This document shows, piece by piece, positions 1 to 5,142 of a DNA stretch of 5,142 nucleotides. This DNA comes from Paracoccaceae bacterium (lineage in GTDB: Bacteria; Pseudomonadota; Alphaproteobacteria; Rhodobacterales; Rhodobacteraceae). Location: contig JAESRD010000021.1 in assembly GCA_016764835.1 (NCBI GenBank), positions 1 through 5,142 on the forward strand. Reading direction: 5' to 3'. Numbering within the stretch: position 1 is the first letter of the stretch; each line of letters opens with the position of its first letter. The position numbers were made by a program, and so were the translations under genes. The notes below the pieces were generated by a model. That model was not told the origin of the DNA. It saw only the letters and a program-made list of their open reading frames with translations, and did no database searches.

Positions 1-117
1 ACATTGGATCGTCTGAATAAACGCGGGTTTATCAATTCCGGCAAAGGTGGCACTTACTCAATTTCCATGGCCCGCAAAGCCGCTTATCGTTTTTCATCAC
101 CCGGCCGCCGTTTTTGA
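1..117 (+). CDS. 3' tail of an unidentified reading frame, fused into antisense glcE DNA
   Basis: The frame is open from base 1 to a TGA at 115-117 (38 codons, followed by a second TGA), so the start lies outside the window. The first 29 or so residues contain RLNKRGFI, GGTY and MARKAAYR. This pattern resembles the end of a winged-helix DNA-binding domain (helix, then a beta wing with GGTY), but I do not recognise the protein. The last nine residues are read from the opposite strand of glcE, because glcE homology begins at about base 89. The original C-terminus of this protein is therefore probably lost or replaced. It may be the end of a mobile-element or regulator gene, or a chance open frame. 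The frame is short and the identification is weak. Confidence 0.3.
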   Translation, partial: TLDRLNKRGFINSGKGGTYSISMARKAAYRFSSPGRRF

Positions 118-523
118 TGATCTGGCCTGCGCCGTCAACATAGCGCACCCTAAGCATATGATCGCGCGCCGCCCCGGCCTGCACCCGCCTTGGCCCGGCA
201 TTGTTCATAGCGGCGACTGCGCCCAATGTCGGCGTCCCTGATGTGCCGAGCAGACGGCCCCAATCGGCGGGCTCAAAGGCCAGCCTTTGGTTGTGCTCAG
301 TCAAAGCGGCCTCAATCTCAGCCATCGGCGTGCCCGCCCCGGCGACCAACGTCATGGCTTCGGGTTCATAATGGCTAATGCCGCTCAGGCCTGACAGGCT
401 AAGCGCTTGACCCGCCACTTGCATGGCCTTGGTGCCGCCGCCGCATATGGCCAATCGCCCGGTCGCGACGCGGACCATGTCGGCCAGCTCGGCCTCGCTC
501 GACGGGCGCAAAATATCGCTCAT
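32..523 (-). pseudogene. glcE: Glycolate oxidase FAD-binding subunit GlcE, truncated 5' fragment
   Basis: GlcE is the second FAD-binding (PCMH-type, FAD_binding_4) subunit of the GlcDEF complex, which oxidises glycolate to glyoxylate. Visible family features are ICGGGTK at residues 26-32, a PTLGAVAAMNNAGPRR stretch at 98-113, GAARDHML at 117-124 and GGRVMKN at 139-145. In intact GlcE, GGRVMKN is followed by a VTGYDL-like motif and roughly 200 more residues. Here, from base 88 down, none of the three minus-strand frames continues the family, and the reading frame ends at a TGA (34-32) after 18 unrelated residues. This is a replacement of sequence, not a simple frameshift. The start ATG (523-521) overlaps the glcD stop as ATGA and has GAGG at 534-531, 7 bases upstream. 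Without the rest of the FAD domain and the C-terminal half, the product should be inactive. The subunit assignment is firm; whether the break is biological or an assembly chimera is unknown. Confidence 0.85.
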
Positions 524-1959
524 TGGCTGACCTCGCGGCGTGACTGACTTGATGCCAGCGGAAAAACCTTAGCCGCATTGAGCAACCAATGCGGATCAAA
601 CACATCCTTCACCCTCATCTGCGCTTCAAGATCAACCGGGTCGAATTGCACATTCATCAGGTCGCGCTTCTCTAGCCCAACACCGTGTTCACCGGTCAGA
701 CAGCCACCAACCTCGACACAGAGCTTAAGGATCTCAGCACCCAGTTTTTCGCAGGTTTCCAGCGCGCCGGGCTCATTGGCATTGTACAATATCAACGGGT
801 GCATATTGCCGTCACCGGCATGAAACACATTGGCCACACGCAGGCCAAACTGCTCTGACAGCTCGCCAATCCGGCGCAGAACCATCGGCAGTTTTGACAC
901 CGGGATCGTGCCATCGAGGCACATATAATCACCGAGCTGGCCCATGGCGCCAAAGGCCGATTTGCGGCCAAGCCAGATGCGCGCGGCTTGGTCAGCGTCC
1001 GCCGCCTCGCGAAACTCAACCGGGTTATGTTTGGCGGCAATATCTTTGATCAGCGCCAATTGGTGGGCGATCTCGTCGGGCGACCCTTCGACCTCGACAA
1101 TCAACAATGCCTCGCAAATCGGGTAGCCCGCACCCGCATGGGCCTCGGTGGCCTCAATGCAAGGACGGTCCATAAACTCGATCGCCACCGGTAAAACCCC
1201 GGCTTTGATTATGCCCGACACGCAGGCCCCGGCAACCTCGGAACTGTCAAAGCCTATCAGCACCGGCCGCGCGCCTTCAGGCTTTGGCAATATCCGCAAC
1301 ACGGCCTCAGTCACCACGCCAAGCTGCCCCTCAGAGCCACAGATCAGGCTGAGCAGATCAAGCCCGGCCGCGTCCATATATGGCCCGCCAACCTCGACAA
1401 TACTGCCATCCATCATCACCATGGTCACGCCGAGCAGATTGTTGGCCGTCACCCCGTATTTGAGGCAATGCGCGCCGCCCGAATTCATTGCGATATTGCC
1501 AGCAATCGCGCAGGCCAGCTGGCTTGACGGGTCGGGCGCATAAAAGAAGCCCTTGGCCTCAACAGCGCCGGTGACAGACAGGTTGGTGCGGCCAGATTGC
1601 ACCCGAATAAAGCGCTCGGCGTAATTGGTCTCGATCACACCGTTCATGCGGGCGACGCCCAGCACAACGCTATCAGCCGAGGGCATGGCCCCGCCAGCAA
1701 GCGATGTGCCCGCGCCGCGCGGCACCACCGCAACCCGCTCAGCGTGGCAGACCTTGAGCACCGCCGCGACCTCTTCGGTGGTCGCGGGCAGCACCACACA
1801 AAGCGGTGTGCAGCGGTAAGCCGAAAGCCCGTCGCATTCATAGGCAATGGTTTCCGACGGGTCATGAATGACGGCATCTGCGGGCAAAACAGTTTGCAAA
1901 CGCTGCACTATTTTGGATTTGTTGGCTAAAATACGGGCATCAGGGACCGGCATTTCCAT
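520..1959 (-). CDS. glcD: Glycolate oxidase subunit GlcD (FAD-linked)
   Basis: This is a 479-residue FAD-linked oxidase of the GlcD / D-lactate dehydrogenase type, the main flavoprotein of glycolate oxidase, which feeds glyoxylate metabolism. The PCMH FAD-binding domain shows PRGAGTSLAGGA at residues 80-91, DPSS at 143-146, NSGGAHCLKYG at 159-169 and GSEGQLGVVTE at 208-218. The C-terminal FAD-oxidase domain shows VFHAGDGNMHP at 378-388 and GEHGVG at 423-428, the usual histidine-bearing motifs. Length and motif order match an intact family member. The open frame extends 22 codons further upstream to 2025, but the ATG at 1959 is preferred: AGGAG lies at 1971-1967 with 7 bases of spacing, and the upstream residues do not resemble the family. 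It is the first gene of the operon and is coupled to glcE by a 4-base overlap. The related D-lactate or D-2-hydroxyglutarate dehydrogenases are alternatives, but the glcE neighbour favours glycolate. Confidence 0.95.
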   Translation of the reverse strand: MEMPVPDARILANKSKIVQRLQTVLPADAVIHDPSETIAYECDGLSAYRCTPLCVVLPATTEEVAAVLKVCHAERVAVVPRGAGTSLAGGAMPSADSVVLGVARMNGVIETNYAERFIRVQSGRTNLSVTGAVEAKGFFYAPDPSSQLACAIAGNIAMNSGGAHCLKYGVTANNLLGVTMVMMDGSIVEVGGPYMDAAGLDLLSLICGSEGQLGVVTEAVLRILPKPEGARPVLIGFDSSEVAGACVSGIIKAGVLPVAIEFMDRPCIEATEAHAGAGYPICEALLIVEVEGSPDEIAHQLALIKDIAAKHNPVEFREAADADQAARIWLGRKSAFGAMGQLGDYMCLDGTIPVSKLPMVLRRIGELSEQFGLRVANVFHAGDGNMHPLILYNANEPGALETCEKLGAEILKLCVEVGGCLTGEHGVGLEKRDLMNVQFDPVDLEAQMRVKDVFDPHWLLNAAKVFPLASSQSRREVSQ

Positions 1960-1966
1960 GTTGCTA

Positions 1967-1971
1967 CTCCT
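1967..1971 (-). promoter_or_regulatory. Ribosome binding site of glcD
   Basis: AGGAG on the minus strand ends 7 bases before the ATG at 1959-1957. It decides the start in favour of this codon over the longer in-frame extension to 2025. Confidence 0.75.
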
Positions 1972-2037
1972 GCAATTTACCCAAAAAAGACTGGCAATGC
2001 GCCCAATAACGGCTGGCACCGCCACGCTGGCTGAATT

Positions 2038-2060
2038 ATTGGTAAGGATATATTACCAAT
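2038..2060. promoter_or_regulatory. Perfect inverted repeat, probable operator in the glcD / DUF599 divergent region
   Basis: ATTGGTAA (2038-2045) and TTACCAAT (2053-2060) are perfect 8-base arms separated by the 7-base spacer GGATATA. The site lies in the 158-base region between the divergent starts at 1959 and 2118, in AT-rich sequence that contains TATATT at 2049-2054. TTGGT/ACCAA half-sites recall operators of GntR regulators of the FadR/LldR type, several of which control glycolate or lactate oxidation genes. The spacing here is wider than the usual site for that group, so the regulator family is inference. I could not resolve a convincing -35/-10 pair for either direction. Confidence 0.55.
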
Positions 2061-2117
2061 TAAATCGTGATGCAAGCCGCATTGCGCAAACCGTGGCCAA
2101 AGGCCTATTCTACAGAC

Positions 2118-2819
2118 ATGGATTTACCACTGACCCTCTCGCTGCTCACGCATTTTGACACCGCCGCCCTCGCGTTTTTACTGGTCGCTTGGTACGGGAT
2201 CGGCTGGCGGATCGAGCACCCATCAGCAAAGCACCCTTCGGTTACCGTGCAAATGGCCGGGTATCGGCGCGAATGGATGCGCCAGTTTATCACCCGTGAA
2301 AACCGAATATTTGACGCGCAGATCATTGGCTCATTGCGGCAAGGCACGTCGTTCTTTGCCTCAACATCGATCTTCGCGCTTGGTGGCACATTGGCGCTTA
2401 TTGGCAACCCGACACCACTGGCATCTGTCGCCGGACAGCTGGGTCAAACAGTGGCGCCCGCCCTGCTCTGGCAGCTCAAACTGGTGGCCGTCGTGCTGTT
2501 TCTGACCCATGCATTCCTCAAATTCGTCTGGTCTCACCGGGTATTTGGCTATTGCATGGTCATGATGGCCGCCGTGCCAAATGACCCCAAAGACCCGGCC
2601 TCAGAACTGCGCACAAAACAAGCGGCAGAGCTGAACATCCGTGCCGCTTGGAACTTTAACCGTGGGCTGCGGTCCATGTATTTTGCCTTAGGCACATTGG
2701 CTTGGCTGCTCGGCCCCGCGCCCTTGGTGCTGGCTACGCTGGCGGTGCTTTGCCTGCTCTGGGTCCGCGAGTTCTCGTCGGTCCCGCACGCTGTTCTCAG
2801 TCAGGAGAAGATGGAATGA
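2118..2819 (+). CDS. DUF599 family multi-pass inner-membrane protein
   Basis: This 233-residue membrane protein resembles the DUF599 family (PF04654), which has no established function. Hydrophobic segments lie at about residues 10-27, 76-96, 118-139 and 186-217; the last may be two short helices. Family-like conserved parts are the cytoplasmic-looking stretch YRREWMRQFITRENRIFDA (49-67), SFFAST at 79-84, and NRGLRSMYFALGTLAWLLGP (181-200). The frame is open from 2067 (GTG, then ATG at 2070), but I chose ATG 2118 because the first membrane segment follows directly, as in the family. Neither start has a strong ribosome binding site, so the start is uncertain. The gene is transcribed away from glcD, and its stop overlaps the next start (ATGA at 2816-2819), so the two are probably co-translated. 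Confidence 0.8.
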   Translation: MDLPLTLSLLTHFDTAALAFLLVAWYGIGWRIEHPSAKHPSVTVQMAGYRREWMRQFITRENRIFDAQIIGSLRQGTSFFASTSIFALGGTLALIGNPTPLASVAGQLGQTVAPALLWQLKLVAVVLFLTHAFLKFVWSHRVFGYCMVMMAAVPNDPKDPASELRTKQAAELNIRAAWNFNRGLRSMYFALGTLAWLLGPAPLVLATLAVLCLLWVREFSSVPHAVLSQEKME

Positions 2820-3196
2820 TGCGCAATACCCTCGCCCTTTGCATCAAAACTTTTACCCTTTGCATAGTCCTGGCCAGCCCGGCCTTGGCCGATCTGCCGC
2901 AAATTGTCAGCGCCTCAGCCCAGCAGCAGAGCGACGGCTGGCGCTTTGATGTCACCCTGCGCCACCCTGACAGTGGCTGGGATCACTATGCTGATGGTTG
3001 GGAAATCTTGCTGCCGGATGGCAGTTCCGCTGGATTGCGGGTTTTGGCGCATCCGCATGAGGCAGAGCAGCCTTTCACCCGGTCACTCGGCGGCGTCACC
3101 CTGCCCGAAGGCACCCAGTTTGTCCGCATTCGGGCGCGGTGCATCCGAGATGGCTGGACAGATGATAGCGTTGTTGTCGAACTGGCGCGCCCCTAA
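2816..3196 (+). CDS. Small exported protein of unknown function, coupled to the DUF599 gene
   Basis: The product has 126 residues. The N-terminus has a basic start, a hydrophobic core (about residues 5-22) and a signal peptidase I-like SPALA site with cleavage expected after residue 25, leaving about 101 residues in the periplasm. The mature part has HPDSGWDHYADGW at 50-62 and HPHEAEQPFTRSL at 79-91, separated by what look like short beta strands, and one cysteine (C109). It resembles conserved hypothetical exported proteins of alphaproteobacteria that I cannot tie to a named function. Histidines at 50, 57, 79 and 81 could bind a metal, but that is only inference. AGGAG at 2803-2807 sits 8 bases before ATG 2816. 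That ATG overlaps the DUF599 stop by 4 bases, so this start is preferred over the adjacent ATG at 2819 and over the upstream extension to 2702, which overlaps DUF599 coding sequence. Confidence 0.75.
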   Translation: MMRNTLALCIKTFTLCIVLASPALADLPQIVSASAQQQSDGWRFDVTLRHPDSGWDHYADGWEILLPDGSSAGLRVLAHPHEAEQPFTRSLGGVTLPEGTQFVRIRARCIRDGWTDDSVVVELARP

Positions 3197-3251
3197 CATC
3201 TGAGGCCCCTTGCCACCTTGAACAAACGCTGCATTGGCTTATCATAGCGAT

Positions 3252-3680
3252 ATGAACAAAACGCCCGATTCAGATGATAGATATGATGCCGAAATTCGCG
3301 CCGCAGGTCTGCGTGTGACCCGGCAGCGGCGTGTCATTATGCAGGTGCTAAGCGCATCAAACGATCACCCTGATGTGCCAGAGCTGCACCGGCGGGTTTG
3401 TTTGCAAGAGGCCTCAGTCTCGCTGGCCACCGTCTACCGCACCCTTGCTGCGCTGACCGAGAAAGGCGTTGTGCAACGCCTTAGCTTTGAGGGCACAGGT
3501 GCGCGGTTTGAAACCAATGACACGCCGCATCATGATCATATCGTTGATATTGAAAGCGGCGCTGTCACCGAGTTCGTCTCCGCCGAAATTGAGCGGCTAC
3601 AACATGACATCGCCCGCGCCCATGGCTATGAGATTATCTCGCACCGGCTTGAGCTATATTGCCGTAAAGCCAAGACATAG
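3252..3680 (+). CDS. Fur/Mur-family metal-responsive transcriptional regulator
   Basis: This 142-residue protein belongs to the ferric uptake regulator family, cytoplasmic repressors that bind DNA when loaded with a metal. The N-terminal winged helix runs from about residue 14 to 88, starting with AAGLRVTRQRRVIMQVL (17-33) and including the recognition-helix motif ATVYRTL at 59-65. Candidate metal ligands are H39, E87, the HHDH cluster at 93-96, E107 and H131. The CxxC structural-zinc motif that follows HHDH in many Fur proteins is replaced by D99 and S102, as is common in alphaproteobacterial Fur/Mur proteins, some of which answer to manganese. Iron, manganese and other metals remain possible from sequence alone. 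ATG 3252 is preferred to TTG 3234, though neither has a strong ribosome binding site. The gene lies 55 bases after the exported-protein gene and may share its transcript. Confidence 0.9.
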   Translation: MNKTPDSDDRYDAEIRAAGLRVTRQRRVIMQVLSASNDHPDVPELHRRVCLQEASVSLATVYRTLAALTEKGVVQRLSFEGTGARFETNDTPHHDHIVDIESGAVTEFVSAEIERLQHDIARAHGYEIISHRLELYCRKAKT

Positions 3681-3690
3681 TTTGAAATTT

Positions 3691-3750
3691 TGTTCACGAT
3701 TTCGACAATCTGTTCACTTTGCCCTGAATCTGTTCACTTTCCGCTGCCAG
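3691..3750. repeat. Three direct repeats with exact 20-base period (TGTTCAC units)
   Basis: TGTTCAC occurs at 3691, 3711 and 3731, exactly 20 bases apart. Units 1 and 2 also share AATC at their ends (13 of 20 identical). Units 2 and 3 share TGTTCACTTT and CTG (14 of 20 identical). The array fills the first half of the region between the Fur-family stop (3680) and ynjB. Two readings fit: a set of regulator sites on one face of the helix (20 bases is about two turns), or a leftover terminal repeat array of an IS21-family insertion sequence, whose ends carry several repeats of about this size. No transposase sequence is present in the window. Confidence 0.6.
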
Positions 3751-3810
3751 ATAGTTGCATCTGCCCGCCAGATTTGGCTTTGGTCTGACAACATGTTTTT
3801 CGCCGCAGAT

Positions 3811-3814
3811 AGGA
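3811..3814 (+). promoter_or_regulatory. Ribosome binding site of the ynjB-like gene
   Basis: AGGA lies 7 bases before the ATG at 3822, directly ahead of the signal peptide, and supports that start. The 60 bases between the repeat array and this site show no clear terminator or promoter. Confidence 0.6.
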
Positions 3815-3821
3815 TCCATAT

Positions 3822-5042
3822 ATGCGCTTTGCTCTCACTTCCGCCCTCCTTCTCCTCTCTAGCCCGCTCATGGCCGACACTGCCGACGGCGACGCACTGT
3901 TGGCGCTCAGCTGGGATGAGATCGTGGCCGAGGCCCGTGGCGGAGAGGTTAACTTCTTCCTCTGGGGCGGCGCAGATAACATTAACCAATATATCTCTGA
4001 GACCATTGGCGGGATTTTGGCTGATGAATACGGCATTACCCTCAACCGGGTTGGTCTGACCGACACCGCAGATGCGGTGAACATCGTGCTCTCTGAGAAA
4101 GAGGCCGGGGTGAATGACGCCGGTGCGGTTGATATGATTTGGATCAACGGCGTTAATTTTCGCACGATGGCGCAGGGCGGGCTGGCCTGGTGTGGCTACC
4201 CCGATCTGTTGCCAAACAACGCTTTGGTCAACTGGGACAACCCGGCCATTGCCAATGATTTCGGCCTGCCTGTCGCGGGCTGCGAAATCCCGTGGAGCGG
4301 CGCGCAATTCGCCTTTGCCCATAACAGCGCCACCCTGACAGAGCCGCCGCGCGACATTGCCGCCCTGCTCGACTGGGTGCGCGACAATCCCGGCCAGTTC
4401 ACCTACCCCGCTGCCCCAGACTTTAATGGTGCCGCCTTCGTGCGCCATGTATTCTACCATGTTGCCGGCGGCCCAGACCGGCTGCTCGGGGCGTTTGACC
4501 AAGCCGTGTTTGATGAGGTTGCCACCGAGACTTGGGCGCTTTTAAACGATCTGGAACCTTATCTGTGGCGCGAAGGCGCCACCTATCCGGCCTCGATCAC
4601 CCAGTTGCAAACCATGTTCGCCAATGGCGAAGTTGCCCTGTCGTTTGAGTATAACCCGTCGCAGTTTGGCGCGGGCGTCGAGGCTGGCCTGTTCCCTGCC
4701 TCGGTGCGCTCCTACGGGCTAACAGACGGCACATTGGCCAATACCAACTACACGCTCATTCCGTTTAACTCGCCCAACAAAGCCGCCGCTTTGGTGCTGC
4801 AAAACGTGCTGCTCTCGGGCGATGCGCAATATGCCAAGGCCCAACCAGAGGTTTGGGGTGCGACACCGGCCATCGAAGTGGCCCGTCTGCCCCAGGCGCT
4901 GCAAGACGCCTTCGCCACCCTACCAAGCCACCCGTCTGTGGTCAGCCAAGCTGAGCTGGGCATGGCCGCTCTGCCAGAGCTACAAGCCGAATGGATTGCA
5001 GCAATTGAGGCCGGTTGGATCGAACATGTCGGCCAGAACTAG
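3822..5042 (+). CDS. ynjB: YnjB-like ABC transporter substrate-binding protein
   Basis: This 406-residue periplasmic binding protein matches the E. coli YnjB type, the receptor of the YnjBCD importer whose substrate is not firmly established. The signal peptide covers residues 1-18, with hydrophobic LTSALLLLSSPL and cleavage expected after LMA. Conserved blocks follow in the YnjB order: WDEIVAEARGGEVNFFLWGG (31-50), DMIWINGVNFRTM (104-116), PWSGAQFAF (157-165), YPAAPDFNGAAFV (195-207), EPYLWREG (245-252) and NSPNKAAALVLQNVLLSGDA (316-335). Length is in line with the family and the frame is intact. The mature protein has just two cysteines, C124 and C154, which could form a disulfide. The permease gene begins 12 bases after the stop, so the two are in one operon. 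The Fur-family gene upstream on the same strand might point to a metal-linked role, but YnjB homologues have also been proposed for other solutes. Confidence 0.9.
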   Translation: MRFALTSALLLLSSPLMADTADGDALLALSWDEIVAEARGGEVNFFLWGGADNINQYISETIGGILADEYGITLNRVGLTDTADAVNIVLSEKEAGVNDAGAVDMIWINGVNFRTMAQGGLAWCGYPDLLPNNALVNWDNPAIANDFGLPVAGCEIPWSGAQFAFAHNSATLTEPPRDIAALLDWVRDNPGQFTYPAAPDFNGAAFVRHVFYHVAGGPDRLLGAFDQAVFDEVATETWALLNDLEPYLWREGATYPASITQLQTMFANGEVALSFEYNPSQFGAGVEAGLFPASVRSYGLTDGTLANTNYTLIPFNSPNKAAALVLQNVLLSGDAQYAKAQPEVWGATPAIEVARLPQALQDAFATLPSHPSVVSQAELGMAALPELQAEWIAAIEAGWIEHVGQN

Positions 5043-5054
5043 GCCCGATAGCCG

Positions 5055-5142
5055 GTGAAACGCTGGCCGCTCTATCTGGCAATGTTGCCCGCGCTGATCG
5101 TGCTTGGCCCGCTGTTTTACGGCGGGCTGGCTGCGGGTCTGG
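5055..5142 (+). CDS. ynjC: YnjC-like ABC transporter permease, N-terminal fragment cut by the window end
   Basis: A GTG start at 5055 opens a frame that runs off the window after 29 codons. The visible protein starts with a short basic stretch (KRW) followed by a hydrophobic helix, LYLAMLPALIVLGPLFYGG, typical of the first membrane segment of a binding-protein-dependent permease. An in-frame ATG at 5082 would cut into this helix, so GTG is favoured although the upstream ribosome binding site is weak. The symbol is inferred from position, 12 bases after the ynjB-like gene as in ynjBCD operons; too little sequence is visible to confirm the family directly. Confidence 0.65.
   Translation, partial: MKRWPLYLAMLPALIVLGPLFYGGLAAGL

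Noticed and set aside
1148..1543. A 131-codon plus-strand frame inside glcD
   Set aside because: It is antisense to a strongly conserved flavoprotein gene and shows no domain; it is a shadow of glcD codon use.
1960..2025. Extension of glcD to an upstream start at 2025
   Set aside because: The AGGAG site 7 bases before ATG 1959 lies inside the extension, and the extra 22 residues do not resemble a GlcD N-terminus or a signal peptide.
3684..3703. Short inverted repeat GAAAT-N10-ATTTC after the Fur-family stop as a terminator
   Set aside because: The stem is only five mostly AT pairs with a long loop and no following T-run, so it is not a credible intrinsic terminator.
3469..4059. A 196-codon plus-strand frame spanning the end of the Fur-family gene and the start of ynjB
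   Set aside because: It is out of frame with two well-supported genes and crosses the repeat array. Its protein shows no family resemblance.
3714..4502. A 262-codon open frame on the minus strand
   Set aside because: It lies largely opposite the intact ynjB-like gene, has no recognisable domain or ribosome binding site, and is explained by codon bias in the GC-rich opposite strand.
2388..4740. Repeated GGCACATTGGC words (near 2390, 2692 and 4729)
   Set aside because: They occur in coding DNA, each reading Gly-Thr-Leu-Ala, with irregular spacing; shared codon preference explains them.

Overview
The window looks like an alphaproteobacterial chromosome, most likely Rhodobacterales. The grounds are a GC-rich coding style, a Fur/Mur-type regulator without the CxxC zinc motif, a glcD-glcE pair and a DUF599 membrane protein. 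This assignment rests on recognising protein families by eye, not on a search.

Left part (1-1959, minus strand): a glycolate oxidase operon, glcD followed by glcE with a 4-base overlap. glcE stops matching its family abruptly at about position 88/89, after residue 145. Bases 1-88 have no GlcE sequence in any frame. On the plus strand they carry the tail of an unrelated reading frame. glcE is therefore a broken 5' fragment at a rearrangement, deletion, insertion or assembly junction, and glcF is not in the window.

Middle (1960-3680, plus strand): a short divergent control region holds a perfect 8-7-8 inverted repeat, ATTGGTAA-N7-TTACCAAT, which looks like an operator. After it come a DUF599 multi-pass membrane protein, a small exported protein whose start overlaps the DUF599 stop (ATGA), and, 55 bases on, a Fur-family metal-responsive regulator.

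Right part (3681-5142, plus strand): a 141-base intergenic region carries three repeats spaced exactly 20 bases apart, each starting TGTTCAC. They could be a regulator-binding array or the remnant end of an IS21-type insertion sequence. Then come a YnjB-like periplasmic substrate-binding protein and, 12 bases later, the first 29 codons of a YnjC-like permease cut by the window end.

How the parts may work together: glcD and glcE would make two of the three subunits of glycolate oxidase, but the broken glcE predicts loss of function if the junction is real. The DUF599/exported-protein pair looks like one envelope module of unknown role. The ynjBC genes are a putative ABC importer of unproven substrate, and the adjacent Fur-family gene raises, but does not prove, metal-linked control.
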